DNA from: Thermanaerosceptrum fracticalcis | GTDB taxonomy: Bacteria > Bacillota > Peptococcia > DRI-13 | Direction: 5' to 3' | DNA length: 64,000 bases | NCBI RefSeq assembly: GCF_000746025.2 | Contig: NZ_CP045798.1 | Location: forward strand, 792,501-856,500 | In this document: in pieces, positions 9,200 to 18,724 of the stretch | Layout of the letters: the number at the start of each line of letters is the position of its first letter | Numbering within the stretch: the first letter of the stretch is position 1 | Notes under the pieces: model-generated | Seen by the model: the letters and a program-made list of their open reading frames with translations, nothing else | The model's database searches: none | Told to the model about the DNA's origin: nothing | Translations under genes and position numbers: made by a program

Positions 9200-9844
9200 A
9201 TGCTTAAAGCAATAGGCCTTTTTTTCATCATTATCCTTGGCATAAGTCTACTTCCCATCAAATTATTTTTTCACTTTTATCGTGAACCTAATTTAATCCT
9301 CATTGAGGCAAACATTCGTGTGTGGTTCATACCCATTCGCATAAAACTGGTCAACCCCATGACCGGTCTTTTTTGGAACCTTTCCCGGAATCGTCCCTGG
9401 AAAAAGAAACCTCCTGAGGATTTACGGGCCGCAAATTTACCCTGGGCCCGTTTTTTTGCTCGCCTGTGGCGCTTGTATAAGATATCCCGGGGGGTTTATC
9501 TCGGTACTTTTCAATTCATCAAAAAAATCGCTAAACCTGTAAAAGTTAAGAAGCTTCGTATATATACGGAAATCGGCCTGGAAGATGCGGCAGAAACAGC
9601 TATTGTTGTGGGGGTAGTATGGGGTTTGCTTGGTAATATCTACAGTCAAATGGCAAAATTTTTTGATATGGGCTGTGCCCAAAACGAACTTGCTGTCATT
9701 CCTAATTTCAAAAGAACTAATCTGGTTGTCGTCGATTATTCCTGCATATTTGAACTGCGTATGGGCCATATTATTATTGTCATTTACCAATTGTTGAAAT
9801 ATATTGGGCAGATACGGAATTTATTAAGGGGGGTAAGCGCATGA
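9200..9844 (+). CDS. DUF2953 domain protein (YtfI-like)
   Basis: A 214-residue protein with one N-terminal membrane anchor (residues about 4-22), a basic segment and a soluble part. It matches the DUF2953 family, which sits next to ytfJ/gerW in many spore formers. The ATGA overlap with the next gene supports co-translation. The function is unknown; the neighbourhood suggests a role in the spore. Confidence 0.8.
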   Translation: MLKAIGLFFIIILGISLLPIKLFFHFYREPNLILIEANIRVWFIPIRIKLVNPMTGLFWNLSRNRPWKKKPPEDLRAANLPWARFFARLWRLYKISRGVYLGTFQFIKKIAKPVKVKKLRIYTEIGLEDAAETAIVVGVVWGLLGNIYSQMAKFFDMGCAQNELAVIPNFKRTNLVVVDYSCIFELRMGHIIIVIYQLLKYIGQIRNLLRGVSA

Positions 9845-10293
9845 GCGAGCATCCTATTGAAGGACTGATGAAGACAGCCATGGAAAGTATTAAAGAAATG
9901 GTTGATGTGAACACAGTAGTAGGTGATGCTGTCGAAGCTCCGGACGGAACTGTCATTATTCCCGTATCCAGGGTGGCTTGCGGTTTTGCCGCCGGAGGAA
10001 GTGAGTTTGATCCCGGTGTCAATGAAAAAGGCGAAGGTACATCTTTACCTTTCGGCGGAGGCAGCGGAGCCGGTGTATCGGTACAGCCTGTGGGCTTTTT
10101 GGTCGTGGGGAATGGACAGGTCAGGTTAATGCCCGTAGACAGTAAGAACGCCTTTATGGAAAGACTGGTAGATTTGGCACCGCAAGTAGTTGACCGTATC
10201 CAGGGCATGGTAAGTGGACGTGGCAAGGAACCAACAAAACCGACACCTGAAGCAAGGGCCGAGAATGCAGGAACTACCCGTGAAGTACAATAA
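9841..10293 (+). CDS. gerW: GerW family sporulation protein (YtfJ)
   Basis: A 150-residue cytoplasmic protein with the family start HPIEGLMKTAMESIKEMVDVNTVVG, a PDGTVIIPVSRV stretch and a Gly-rich middle (GGGSGAGVSVQPVGF). GerW is needed for normal lysozyme-sensitive spore germination in Bacillus. It overlaps DUF2953 by 4 bases and is followed by a terminator. Confidence 0.93.
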   Translation: MSEHPIEGLMKTAMESIKEMVDVNTVVGDAVEAPDGTVIIPVSRVACGFAAGGSEFDPGVNEKGEGTSLPFGGGSGAGVSVQPVGFLVVGNGQVRLMPVDSKNAFMERLVDLAPQVVDRIQGMVSGRGKEPTKPTPEARAENAGTTREVQ

Positions 10294-10319
10294 CCGGTGA
10301 AAAAACCGGTTATTTTTTT
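10292..10319 (+). terminator. Terminator after gerW
   Basis: AACCGG (10292-10297) pairs with CCGGTT (10306-10311), followed by ATTTTTTT. It overlaps the gerW stop codon. Confidence 0.75.
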
Positions 10320-10401
10320 GGATAAAAATAGAGCCATCCATCTTTGTTCTAGGCAGCACTATTTTTTCATAAGTTTACAAGAGAACAGGATGGAGGTAGT
10401 T

Positions 10402-10980
10402 ATGATTAATATCATTTGGTTATTCATGATTTTATCTGGTGTTTTCATGGCCGCCTGGCAGGGGAAACCCCAGGTTGTCACAGACGCTGCTTTTCAGGCG
10501 GCACAGGTTGCCGTTAGGTATGCCTTAGAGTTAATCGGTATCATGAGCTTCTGGTTAGGTGTCATGAAGGTAGCCCAGGAAGCTGGATTGATTACAACAT
10601 TAGCTAAGCTCATTAAACCTTTAACCGGGAAGCTATTTCCTTCTATACCTTCCGACCACCCGGCACTGGGAGCTATCCTTCTAAATATTAGTGCCAATAT
10701 CCTGGGTTTGGGTAATGCAGCCACACCCTTTGGCTTGAAGGCCATGCAGGAATTACAAACCCTTAACGGGCAGAGCGATAAAGCCAGTGATGCCATGTGT
10801 ACTTTCTTAGCCTTAAACACTTCTTGTATAACCCTTTTACCCACAACAATTATCGGCATCAGATTAACGGCAGGTTCTCAGAATCCTACGGAGATTGTAG
10901 GTACTACGGTGTTTGCCACTACCCTTGGCATGACTGTAGCCGTTATCGCCGACAAGATATTACGGAGATTTTCTAGGTAG
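10402..10980 (+). CDS. spmA: Spore maturation protein A
   Basis: Membrane protein of the nucleoside-recognition/Gate-like family, involved in spore core dehydration together with SpmB. Several hydrophobic segments and the family stretch LGLGNAATPFGLKAM are seen. The frame is open from 10297, but GGAGG at 10392-10396 selects ATG 10402, which gives the usual start MINIIWLFMI. 192 residues. spmB follows 15 bases later. Confidence 0.93.
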   Translation: MINIIWLFMILSGVFMAAWQGKPQVVTDAAFQAAQVAVRYALELIGIMSFWLGVMKVAQEAGLITTLAKLIKPLTGKLFPSIPSDHPALGAILLNISANILGLGNAATPFGLKAMQELQTLNGQSDKASDAMCTFLALNTSCITLLPTTIIGIRLTAGSQNPTEIVGTTVFATTLGMTVAVIADKILRRFSR

Positions 10981-10995
10981 TCAGGAGGTGGAACC

Positions 10996-11535
10996 GTGCT
11001 GGAACATATTATTAACACCATCTCTTTATGGGCAATCCCTTTCTTGCTTTTTTTTATACTTTCCTATGGGGCTTTGCGAGGCGTTAAAGTATATGAAAGT
11101 TTTGTCAAGGGAGCGGAGGAAGGGTTTAATATTGCTATCAAGATTATCCCTTATTTAGTTGCCATGTTAGTAGCCGTCAGTATATTCCGGCATTCCGGGG
11201 TAATGGATAGTATGGTAAAAATACTGTCACCCCTCTTTTCTGTCTTAAACATTCCCCCGGAAGTACTGCCTTTAGCCATTATGCGTCCCTTTTCCGGCGG
11301 AGGTTCTTTGGGCATAGCAGCAGAACTCATTAAGACCCACGGCGCCGATTCTTTTATCGGTCGCCTGGCATCCACCATGCAGGGAAGTACTGATACAACT
11401 TTTTTTGTCCTTGCTGTTTATTTTGGTTCTGTAGGCATCAAGAAATATCGCCATTCAGTGGCGGTGGGGTTAATGGCTGATCTGACTACCTTTTTGGCTT
11501 CCGTTTATATCGTTAATAAAGTTTTTTTGCATTGA
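10996..11535 (+). CDS. spmB: Spore maturation protein B
   Basis: Partner of SpmA and of the same membrane family; 179 residues with hydrophobic segments and the conserved MRPFSGGGSLGIAAELI and STMQGSTDTTFFVLAVYFG stretches. GTG start with GGAGGTGG in front. Confidence 0.94.
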   Translation: MLEHIINTISLWAIPFLLFFILSYGALRGVKVYESFVKGAEEGFNIAIKIIPYLVAMLVAVSIFRHSGVMDSMVKILSPLFSVLNIPPEVLPLAIMRPFSGGGSLGIAAELIKTHGADSFIGRLASTMQGSTDTTFFVLAVYFGSVGIKKYRHSVAVGLMADLTTFLASVYIVNKVFLH

Positions 11536-11592
11536 AGAAATATAAATTGTGGGGCAAAATAGGTAGTGAGACTGACCGAAAGGTGATTTTTC

Positions 11593-12312
11593 TTGGAACG
11601 ATTACAAAAATATCTTGCTCAGGCCGGTATAGCTTCCCGGCGGAAAGCGGAAGAATTAATTTTGGCAGGCCGTGTCAAAGTGAACGGGATTACCATCACC
11701 CAGTTAGGCAGTAAGATTGATCCAGAGAGAGATATAGTGACCTTTGACCAAAAACCTGTAAAGACTACCAATAAATATGAATATTACCTTTTGCACAAAC
11801 CCCTGCAGGTTGTTACCACCATGCATGACCCCCAGGGCCGGACTAAAGTTACAGATTTGCTCAAGGGAATCAAGACACGGGTTTATCCTGTGGGCAGGCT
11901 GGATTATCATACGGAAGGCTTGCTTTTATTGACTAATGATGGGGAATTAGCTTACCGGCTTATGCATCCAAAATACAAGGTGGCCAAAACTTACTTGGTT
12001 ACAGTGAAGGGTATCCTGGACAAAAACAGTCTCCTCCGGCTGCAAAAGGGAGTGTTACTGGAAGACGGACTTACTATGCCTGCTAAGGTGACTATACTGG
12101 AGACCGGGGAAGATTATAGCCGGTTAGAGATGACAATCCGCGAAGGGCGAAATAGACAGGTGCGGCGCATGTGTGAAGCTGTGGGACATCCTGTAGTGAG
12201 CTTAAAACGCGTTAAATTTGGCCCGCTGTCTTTGGGTCAATTAAAGCCGGGACAATACAGAAAACTGGAGGAAGGCGAAATCAGGGAACTAAAAAAAGCC
12301 TGTCAGCTATGA
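11593..12312 (+). CDS. rluB: Pseudouridine synthase of the RsuA/RluB family
   Basis: Converts specific uridines of rRNA to pseudouridine. An N-terminal S4-like RNA-binding domain (ERLQKYLAQAGIASRRKAEELI) is followed by the catalytic domain with GRLDYHTEGLLLLTNDG, where Asp is the nucleophile. 239 residues. TTG start with AAGGTGA upstream. It lies downstream of spmAB as in B. subtilis. Confidence 0.93.
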   Translation: MERLQKYLAQAGIASRRKAEELILAGRVKVNGITITQLGSKIDPERDIVTFDQKPVKTTNKYEYYLLHKPLQVVTTMHDPQGRTKVTDLLKGIKTRVYPVGRLDYHTEGLLLLTNDGELAYRLMHPKYKVAKTYLVTVKGILDKNSLLRLQKGVLLEDGLTMPAKVTILETGEDYSRLEMTIREGRNRQVRRMCEAVGHPVVSLKRVKFGPLSLGQLKPGQYRKLEEGEIRELKKACQL

Positions 12313-12330
12313 TGACAGGCTGGTTATTTG
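12291..12330. terminator. Bidirectional terminator between rluB and the convergent gene
   Basis: Perfect 9-bp stem AGCCTGTCA (12297-12305) with 12313-12321. On the minus strand it is followed by seven T; on the plus strand by GGTTATTT. It overlaps the rluB stop. Confidence 0.85.
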
Positions 12331-12346
12331 CCTTAAAGAAGAGGTA

Positions 12347-12856
12347 TTAAGGTGATTTGGTAACCTTAGTGTTGTTACCCGTATTTTTATTCCACTTAGT
12401 AATTTCTTTACCTCCATAACTGGATAGTGTGTTCACAACGGCGCTGGCTTTCGTGGAATAGGTGGTGATTAATGTAAAAAGGCAGCCATCTTTAATAGCA
12501 TCCATATAATTTTTTGCGTATTCCTCGGATAATCCGTATCCCATCAAAGCCTGTACCAGACTACGGTCCGAACCGGTAGTGAGGTCACCTGCCAAAGGAC
12601 CGGCAATGTGTATTTGGCCTAACTCGGGAACTGCTAAGGGGCCCATTTGAACCAAATAACCATGAAGACCGCTCATAGCTTGCGGAGTCGGTGCCCCCGT
12701 AGGAGAAAGCTCCGCACCGGCTTCCATGGCAGTTTTTTTACCACGGGGACAAATTAAGCTAATATGGTCGCTGGCCAGATTCTCCAAAGCCACTTCTTTA
12801 AGGGCTAATTTAGCCTGTTCATATCCTTTAAAAAGAGCGGTTATTGTCAGTCTCAT
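12347..12856 (-). CDS. Putative general-stress-type protein (YflT/GsiB-17M-like)
   Basis: A 169-residue soluble protein. Its N-terminus (LTITALFKGYEQAKLALKEV) and the small-residue-rich centre resemble general stress proteins of the YflT type that have a ferredoxin-like alpha/beta fold. The C-terminus is Asn/Lys/Thr-rich and probably flexible. AAGGATG precedes the ATG. No operon partner. The family call is tentative. Confidence 0.45.
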   Translation of the reverse strand: MRLTITALFKGYEQAKLALKEVALENLASDHISLICPRGKKTAMEAGAELSPTGAPTPQAMSGLHGYLVQMGPLAVPELGQIHIAGPLAGDLTTGSDRSLVQALMGYGLSEEYAKNYMDAIKDGCLFTLITTYSTKASAVVNTLSSYGGKEITKWNKNTGNNTKVTKSP

Positions 12857-12946
12857 TATCTCACATCCTTATAAATTATCTGTTTCTTATTTTTTCACCT
12901 GTTACCTGAATTTATTCCGTAGATTTTAGTATTGAGGAGTGAAGAT

Positions 12947-13399
12947 ATGGATAATCGATTAAAGGGCTTGGTTCAGTTATATGCCGGGGAGGGCAAAGAG
13001 ACTTACCTGGCTCCCCTGGGTATGGGTTTAAGAGCTTGGGGACACGGGCTTAAATCCTGTCTTTTAATCTATGAGATAGAAATGGCAGTGCTTGAAACAG
13101 TAACACCGATCTTCACAAACTGTAAAGCATGGCTGGATGTTATTGATTTGCGTCGGAAGGAAAAGTCTGAATCAAATATATATTTGGAAACCATGGGTGT
13201 CATCAGGAGAACGGGATACGATATTATCATGCTGGGGGGATTCACTAACCTCCTCCCTTGTTATACTTTCTATCAAAAACTTTTTGAAGAGTTAATCAAG
13301 GAAAAGAAACAGGAAACAGAACTGGTTTTTATTGGTGGTTTACCACCATCAGAGTACCTTGATTATTTTGCTTTAATTACAAAGATAGAAGAAATATAG
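12947..13399 (+). CDS. Degenerate CobO/BtuR-like protein (corrinoid adenosyltransferase relative without P-loop lysine)
   Basis: The 150-residue product aligns by eye with the BtuR/CobO adenosyltransferases: a strand leading into GEGKETYL where the family has GNGKGKTT, then LGMGLRAWGHGLK for the following helix, YDIIMLGGFTNLL where the Walker-B-like LDE is expected, and a final VFIGGLPPSEYLD where TGR is expected. Thus the P-loop lysine and the acidic Mg ligand are gone, so ATP binding is unlikely. The rest of the fold is kept and the frame is open. GAGGAG at 12934-12939 selects ATG 12947 over TTG 12932. Confidence 0.65.
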   Translation: MDNRLKGLVQLYAGEGKETYLAPLGMGLRAWGHGLKSCLLIYEIEMAVLETVTPIFTNCKAWLDVIDLRRKEKSESNIYLETMGVIRRTGYDIIMLGGFTNLLPCYTFYQKLFEELIKEKKQETELVFIGGLPPSEYLDYFALITKIEEI

Positions 13400-13509
13400 G
13401 GGATAAAGCTGACAGCCTTGCAATAATGCCCCGGAAGATTAAAAAAAATAGTATAGTAAATGAAGGATTTTTTTGAAAAATAGAGAATATTAAATTACTG
13501 ATGGTATAG

Positions 13510-13520
13510 TGGTCTGACAA
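13510..13520. promoter_or_regulatory. FadR/GntR-type operator upstream of the lactate permease
   Basis: TGGTCTGACAA matches the FadR-subfamily consensus TnGTnnnACnA. It lies about 90 bases before lctP. The rest of 13400-13611 shows no gene. Confidence 0.5.
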
Positions 13521-13611
13521 CATGGAATTCAGAAAACTAACAGAAGGGAGGGTAGTGGGGTTATTTCTTCGATGTGTTTTTTTGTAATTTTTGTGATGGG
13601 GAGGTTCTGAT

Positions 13612-15279
13612 ATGTTAGCACTGCTTGCTTTTTTACCGATTATGGTTGTGGTTATTCTGATGGCCAGTTTTAACTGGCCTGCCAAAAAAGCTCTGCCTGT
13701 AGCCTGGGCTCTGACCTGTATAGTGGCTCTAACGGCTTGGGGTATGGAGATTAAAGCGGTATTGGGCGCCACTATTTTCGGTGCTTTGAAAGCTTTAGAC
13801 GTACTCATTATTATTTTTGGTGCAGTTTTAATTCTAAATACCATGAAACAGAGTGGGGCTATGGCTACCATTAACAAAGGTTTCATGGGGGTAACCAAAG
13901 ACCGCCGCATTCAGGCCATTATCATTGGCTGGTTATTTGGTGCGTTTATTGAGGGTGCTGCCGGTTTTGGTACTCCGGCGGCTTTAGCCGGGCCCCTTTT
14001 AGTGGGTTTAGGTTTTCCGCCCCTGGCTGCGGCCATGGTTGCTTTAATTTATAACAGTACTCCCGTTAGTTTCGGTGCCGTTGGTACTCCCATTTTTGGC
14101 GCCATGTCTACGGTATCAGCTAACCTGACTGCGGCAGGTGCACCCATGTCAGCTGATGCTTTTAGATTATTGTTAACAAAATACGTAGCCCTGCCTCATG
14201 CGGTAGTAGGAACATTTATTCCTTTGCTGGGTATTTGTTTCTTAACAAAATATTTTGGCGAAGAAAAATCCATCAAACCCGGTTTGGCTGCTGCGCCTTT
14301 TGCCATTTTTGCCGGTCTCGCCTTTACTGTTCCTTATCTGATTACGGCCTGGTTCCTGGGTAACGAGTTCCCATCACTGGTAGGGGCCTTTATCGGCTTA
14401 CCCATTGTTTTATGGGCAGCGAAAAATGGTATTTTTATGCCCAAGACTACCTGGGAATTTGTTCCCGAAAACAGGTGGGATAACAGCTGGAAGAGTGTTA
14501 TGGCCGCTACGGCAGCCACTAAAGAAAGAAAAGAGGAAGCAACTATGCCTGGTTGGCTGGCCTGGGCTCCCTATGCCCTGATCGCTTTAATCCTGGTAGT
14601 TACCAGGGTTCCTGCCCTGGGGCTTAAGGGCTGGTTAACTAAACAGGTTATCGCTCTTCCCGCCATCTTCGGTTATAAAGCCTTTACCTACAACTTAGCC
14701 TATTTGTATTTGCCTGGTACCGTACCTTTTATTCTGGTCGCCATACTTACCATCTTCCTGCACAGAATGCCTGGCGATAAGGCTGCCCTGGCCTGGAAGA
14801 TGACTTTTAAGCAGCTGGTTGGTGCTACCATTGCCTTAGTCTTTGGTGTAGCCATGGTACAGTTAATGCTGAACTCCAACATCAACCCCAGCAAGATGCC
14901 CAGCATGATGGTGACCATGGCGAAAGCTGCAGCAGACATCTTTGGTGCAGCCTGGCCTCTCGTTGCACCTTTTGTGGGTGTCCTGGGTGCCTTCATATCC
15001 GGTTCCAATACGGTATCTAACATTCTTTTCGCCTCTTTCCAGTTTGATGTCGCTTCTCAACTGAAAATGTCCCATACCCTCATTGTAGCCTTACAGGTTA
15101 TCGGTGGCGCCGTTGGTAACATGATTTGCGTCAATAACGTCGTTGCTGCCTGTGCGACCGTGGGTACTATGGGTGTAGAAGGAACGATTATTAAGCGGAA
15201 TGCCGTGCCTTGTTTTATCTATGCTATTGCGGCGGCATTCTTCGTGATGTTCCTCATGGGTGTAACAAATCTATATTAA
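13612..15279 (+). CDS. lctP: L-lactate permease (LctP family)
   Basis: A 555-residue proton/lactate symporter with about 12-14 hydrophobic segments. Family signatures include [17 protein letters not shown] near residue 110, [13 protein letters not shown] near 155 and [17 protein letters not shown] near 460. It is followed by an FAD oxidase and an Fe-S partner, so the operon imports and oxidises lactate or a similar 2-hydroxy acid. Confidence 0.95.
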   Translation: MLALLAFLPIMVVVILMASFNWPAKKALPVAWALTCIVALTAWGMEIKAVLGATIFGALKALDVLIIIFGAVLILNTMKQSGAMATINKGFMGVTKDRRIQAIIIGWLFGAFIEGAAGFGTPAALAGPLLVGLGFPPLAAAMVALIYNSTPVSFGAVGTPIFGAMSTVSANLTAAGAPMSADAFRLLLTKYVALPHAVVGTFIPLLGICFLTKYFGEEKSIKPGLAAAPFAIFAGLAFTVPYLITAWFLGNEFPSLVGAFIGLPIVLWAAKNGIFMPKTTWEFVPENRWDNSWKSVMAATAATKERKEEATMPGWLAWAPYALIALILVVTRVPALGLKGWLTKQVIALPAIFGYKAFTYNLAYLYLPGTVPFILVAILTIFLHRMPGDKAALAWKMTFKQLVGATIALVFGVAMVQLMLNSNINPSKMPSMMVTMAKAAADIFGAAWPLVAPFVGVLGAFISGSNTVSNILFASFQFDVASQLKMSHTLIVALQVIGGAVGNMICVNNVVAACATVGTMGVEGTIIKRNAVPCFIYAIAAAFFVMFLMGVTNLY

Positions 15280-15370
15280 TTAGGAAAAGTAAACATGGAG
15301 GGTTAGCTGGGGGGAGAATATGCTCCCCCCCTTCTGGTTTTTATCTTATTTAGAGCGGGAGGGAAGTTTT

Positions 15371-16756
15371 GTGGTAAAGCCCATCATTGATGACTTAATT
15401 AAACTGTTGGGAAAGGATAATGTTTTAACGACGAGAGAAGATTTAATTTGTCATTCCTTCGATGCCACGGCTGACATGCCCAGTGAATTGCCCGACGTGG
15501 TGGTGACACCCCATACGAAAGAGCAAATCGTGGAGATTGTAAAACTGGCCAATAAGTACATGACACCTATCTATACCAGGGGTTCGGGCACTAATTTAAG
15601 CGGCGGCACCATTCCCATTAACAAGGGCATTGTCCTGTCCATGCTAAATCTTAATAAAATCCTGGAGATTGATGCGGAAAACCTCACTGCCACCGTACAG
15701 CCTGGTTTGGTCATTCAAAGACTCAATGATGCTGTGGCTCCCTATGGGCTCATGTATCCCCCTGATCCCGGCACAGTCACCACTGCGACCATGGGTGGTT
15801 CTGTGGCCGAGTGTTCCGGGGGCTTAAGGGGGCTCAAGTATGGTGTGACCAAACACTATATTATGGGCCTGGAAGTAGTCATGGCAGACGGCAGTGTGGT
15901 ACGTGTAGGCGGCAAAACCGTCAAAAACGTTACCGGCTATGATTTGACCAAGTTATTCGTGGGTTCGGAGGGGACTTTGGGCATTATCACCGAAATTACT
16001 GCAAAGCTCATTCCTGCTCCTGAATATAGAAAGACAATGATGGCCGTGTTCAGTGACCTGGATAAAGCCGCTAATACCATCCGGGATATTATCGGCAATA
16101 AGGTTATACCTGCCACCCTGGAAATACTTGACAACGTGACCATCCGTACTGTAGAAAATTTTATGAAGATCGGTTTGCCCGTACAGGCTGAAGCCATACT
16201 CTTGATCGAAGTGGATGGCATTAAAGAAGTGGTCTTAAAAGAAGCGGAAATTGTAGAAGAAATCTGCAAGAAAAACGGCGCCGATGAAATAAAGGTGGCC
16301 CAAACCGATGCAGAAAGAGACGGTTTATGGACAGCAAGAAGAGCAGCCCTGCCTGCCCTGGCCCAGGTTAAGCCCACTACAGTTTTAGAAGACGCCACTG
16401 TTCCCAGGAGTAAAATACCTGATATGATCAAAGCGTTGAGGGAAATTGCCAAGAAATATAATCTTACCATTGGCACTTTCGGCCATGCCGGTGACGGCAA
16501 CCTTCATCCCACCATTCTTACAAATGCCGAGGATAAAGAAGAAATGGAGCGGGTCCATAAGGCTGTGGATGAAATCTTTGAAGTTGCTTTGAAACTTGGC
16601 GGGACTCTTTCCGGTGAGCACGGAATCGGTATGGCTAAAGCCAAATATTTAGAATGGGAGTTCGGCAAAGCCGGACTGGAAGTGATGCGGAAAATTAAGG
16701 AGGCTTTAGATCCAAATTATCTTTTGAATCCTGGTAAAATAGTTGGGAGGGGATAG
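15371..16756 (+). CDS. glcD: FAD-linked lactate/glycolate oxidase subunit (GlcD type)
   Basis: Oxidises D-lactate, glycolate or a related 2-hydroxy acid at an FAD. The N-terminal FAD-binding PCMH domain has TRGSGTNLSGGTIP and PPDPGTVTTATMGGSVAECSGG; the C-terminal half carries GTFGHAGDGNLHPTIL and SGEHGIGMAK. The frame is open from 15320, but GGGAGGGAAG in front of GTG 15371 gives the normal N-terminus VVKPIIDDLIKLLG. 461 residues. It is 2 bases from its Fe-S partner. Confidence 0.92.
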   Translation: MVKPIIDDLIKLLGKDNVLTTREDLICHSFDATADMPSELPDVVVTPHTKEQIVEIVKLANKYMTPIYTRGSGTNLSGGTIPINKGIVLSMLNLNKILEIDAENLTATVQPGLVIQRLNDAVAPYGLMYPPDPGTVTTATMGGSVAECSGGLRGLKYGVTKHYIMGLEVVMADGSVVRVGGKTVKNVTGYDLTKLFVGSEGTLGIITEITAKLIPAPEYRKTMMAVFSDLDKAANTIRDIIGNKVIPATLEILDNVTIRTVENFMKIGLPVQAEAILLIEVDGIKEVVLKEAEIVEEICKKNGADEIKVAQTDAERDGLWTARRAALPALAQVKPTTVLEDATVPRSKIPDMIKALREIAKKYNLTIGTFGHAGDGNLHPTILTNAEDKEEMERVHKAVDEIFEVALKLGGTLSGEHGIGMAKAKYLEWEFGKAGLEVMRKIKEALDPNYLLNPGKIVGRG

Positions 16757-16758
16757 TC

Positions 16759-18048
16759 TTGGCAACGGTTTACGATTCCCTTAAAGAGGTCAAAGCGGAA
16801 TTAATGAAATGTATGAAGTGTGGTAACTGCCAGGAAGTCTGTCCCATTTACCTGGAGGTGCGCCGTGAACCCACGGTGGCAAGAGGTAAAATTAAACTTG
16901 TGGAAGCTGTTCTGGATGAAAAACTTGCTTACAGGATTGGGGACGGTTTTGCCGAAAAACTGGCCTTGTGCCTGACTTGTAAGGCCTGTAACGCTAAATG
17001 TCCCTGTGGTGTAAAGGTTGATAAAATCATCCTGGCCGCAAGATCTGCTATCGCCAGGGAAAAAGGCCTCCATCCCATAAAAAGAATGATTTTCTCTGTT
17101 TTAAAGCGTGGCGGGCTTTTTGATTTGGGCCTTAGAACAGGCGCCCTTTTGCAGGGACTGGCCTTTAAAAAGCATCCCACTTTGTTTGCAGGTTCACCCC
17201 GCTTCCCTGTAGGGTTAGACATGAGACGCGTAGTTCCGCCGCTGGCCAGTACCCCTTTACGGCAACAGTTTCCCAAAGAAATAAAAGTTCAGAACCCTGT
17301 AAAGCGAGTGGCTTTATTTACTGGTTGTGTGATGAACTATGTCTACACGGACCAGGGTAAGGCCATCATCGATGTCCTGAAAGAAAATAACGTAGAAGTC
17401 GTTATTCCCGAAGGGCAGCTTTGCTGTGGGGCTCCCGTCTATATCCACGGTGATGTGGGGACGGCCCGGGAGATGGCTAAAGCCAATATTGATGCTTTTA
17501 GCCCCGAAAAATTTGATTATCTTGTCACTGCCTGCGGTACCTGTGGAGGCTCCTGGCAGCATTATTATCAGGAATTGCTGGCCGAAGACAAAGAAGGTTA
17601 CGGGGATAAAGCCGGGGAAATAGGTAAGAAGACTTTGGATATTGCTGATTTTATTGTGAAGATGATTGGTCTGGATCCCAAGAAATTGGGACCTGTAGAA
17701 AGAACTGTTACTTATCATGACCCCTGCCATTTAAACCGGGGAATGGGTGTAAGCAAATCACCGCGCGACATTCTCAAAGCCATTCCCGGTTTAACCTTTA
17801 AAGAAATGAAGAATGCAGACCGCTGCTGCGGCGGGGCAGGTTCTTTCAGTTTGACCCATTATGACCTTTCCATGGATATCCATAAACATAAGACGGAGGC
17901 CATTAAGGCTACCGGAGCCTCCCAGGTTGTGACAGGCTGCGGTGCCTGCAGAATGCAGTTGACAGACGGTTTCAACAGGGGCAATGTGAACCTGGAAATC
18001 GTTCATACCATCATGCTTCTGGCTGAATCCTATAGAAATAGAAAATAG
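16759..18048 (+). CDS. glcF: Fe-S subunit of lactate/glycolate oxidase (GlcF type)
   Basis: Carries electrons from the FAD subunit. Two 4Fe-4S motifs at the N-terminus (CMKCGNCQEVCP and CLTCKACNAKCPCG) are followed by two CCG domains (CTGCVMNY...CCGAP and HDPCHLN...CCGGAG). 429 residues, TTG start. Electron acceptor unknown; no ETF genes are adjacent. Confidence 0.92.
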   Translation: MATVYDSLKEVKAELMKCMKCGNCQEVCPIYLEVRREPTVARGKIKLVEAVLDEKLAYRIGDGFAEKLALCLTCKACNAKCPCGVKVDKIILAARSAIAREKGLHPIKRMIFSVLKRGGLFDLGLRTGALLQGLAFKKHPTLFAGSPRFPVGLDMRRVVPPLASTPLRQQFPKEIKVQNPVKRVALFTGCVMNYVYTDQGKAIIDVLKENNVEVVIPEGQLCCGAPVYIHGDVGTAREMAKANIDAFSPEKFDYLVTACGTCGGSWQHYYQELLAEDKEGYGDKAGEIGKKTLDIADFIVKMIGLDPKKLGPVERTVTYHDPCHLNRGMGVSKSPRDILKAIPGLTFKEMKNADRCCGGAGSFSLTHYDLSMDIHKHKTEAIKATGASQVVTGCGACRMQLTDGFNRGNVNLEIVHTIMLLAESYRNRK

Positions 18049-18059
18049 TAAATGAATTT

Positions 18060-18091
18060 AAAGGAGGATCCTTCCGGGTTTCTCCTTTTTT
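18060..18091 (+). terminator. Terminator after the lactate operon
   Basis: AAAGGAG (18060-18066) pairs with CTCCTTT (18082-18088), followed by TTT. Confidence 0.7.
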
Positions 18092-18175
18092 GCTGCCATT
18101 AGTCAGCTGTTGATTAGCAGGAAAGCTTGTGGGTTATGATAATGGTAAATAAGAACACGTAGGCTGGTCGGGATA

Positions 18176-18655
18176 ATGGTTATGAAGAGAAGAAATATTA
18201 TGGATATCATTGAAAAGGCAGTTTTAAAACTGGTCTATATACTTCTTGTCATACTTATAATGGTTCAAGGATTGTATTTTATTCCCAATATGGGTTCCCA
18301 TTTAAATGCTGCCATAAGAATGGAAGGAGAACCGCTGAATACCCGGGATTTGCTGGAATATGCTTCGGGTATTGCTGCCACACCCTGGGCTACCGTGAGT
18401 CTGCAACTGCGGGAGAATTTGAGTATACCCGAGTTAAAGGTTTTTATTGAGGGTAAAGAGGTTGGGAATTTTCTTCATAAAGAGTTAACCCTTAAGGTTA
18501 AACATGGGGACATCATTATGGTGCAAAATCCCCATACCCAGCTTCCTCTTACTGTCTTTATTGCCAAGAAAACGCCCAATATTACCATACCTCTCCTCTA
18601 CAGCCAGGTACACGGCACCGGAAGGATGTATTTTGACCCTATCGTGATTCGCTAG
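18176..18655 (+). CDS. Membrane-anchored protein of unknown function
   Basis: A 159-residue protein with one membrane segment at about residues 16-38 and an extracytoplasmic remainder of mostly beta character. The residues LSIPELKVFIEGKEV and GDIIMVQNPH are predicted surface strands. I do not recognise a family. Starts at 18182 or 18200 are also possible; the ribosome sites are weak. It stands alone between the lactate operon terminator and hutP. Confidence 0.6.
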   Translation: MVMKRRNIMDIIEKAVLKLVYILLVILIMVQGLYFIPNMGSHLNAAIRMEGEPLNTRDLLEYASGIAATPWATVSLQLRENLSIPELKVFIEGKEVGNFLHKELTLKVKHGDIIMVQNPHTQLPLTVFIAKKTPNITIPLLYSQVHGTGRMYFDPIVIR

Positions 18656-18724
18656 TTGCAATTTCTACCATACTATAATATAATTCCATGTGAATCGGGA
18701 CTAGTATTAAAGGACGGTGAGAGT

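Noticed and set aside
9780-10337. 185-codon open frame on the minus strand across gerW
   Set aside because: gerW is a clear family match; the antisense product is Ser/Pro/Thr-rich low complexity.
13377-13910. 177-codon open frame on the minus strand before and inside lctP
   Set aside because: Covers the permease N-terminus antisense, with no ribosome site and no family resemblance.
15937-16500. 187-codon open frame on the minus strand inside glcD
   Set aside because: Shadow of a well-conserved FAD oxidase; no start signals.
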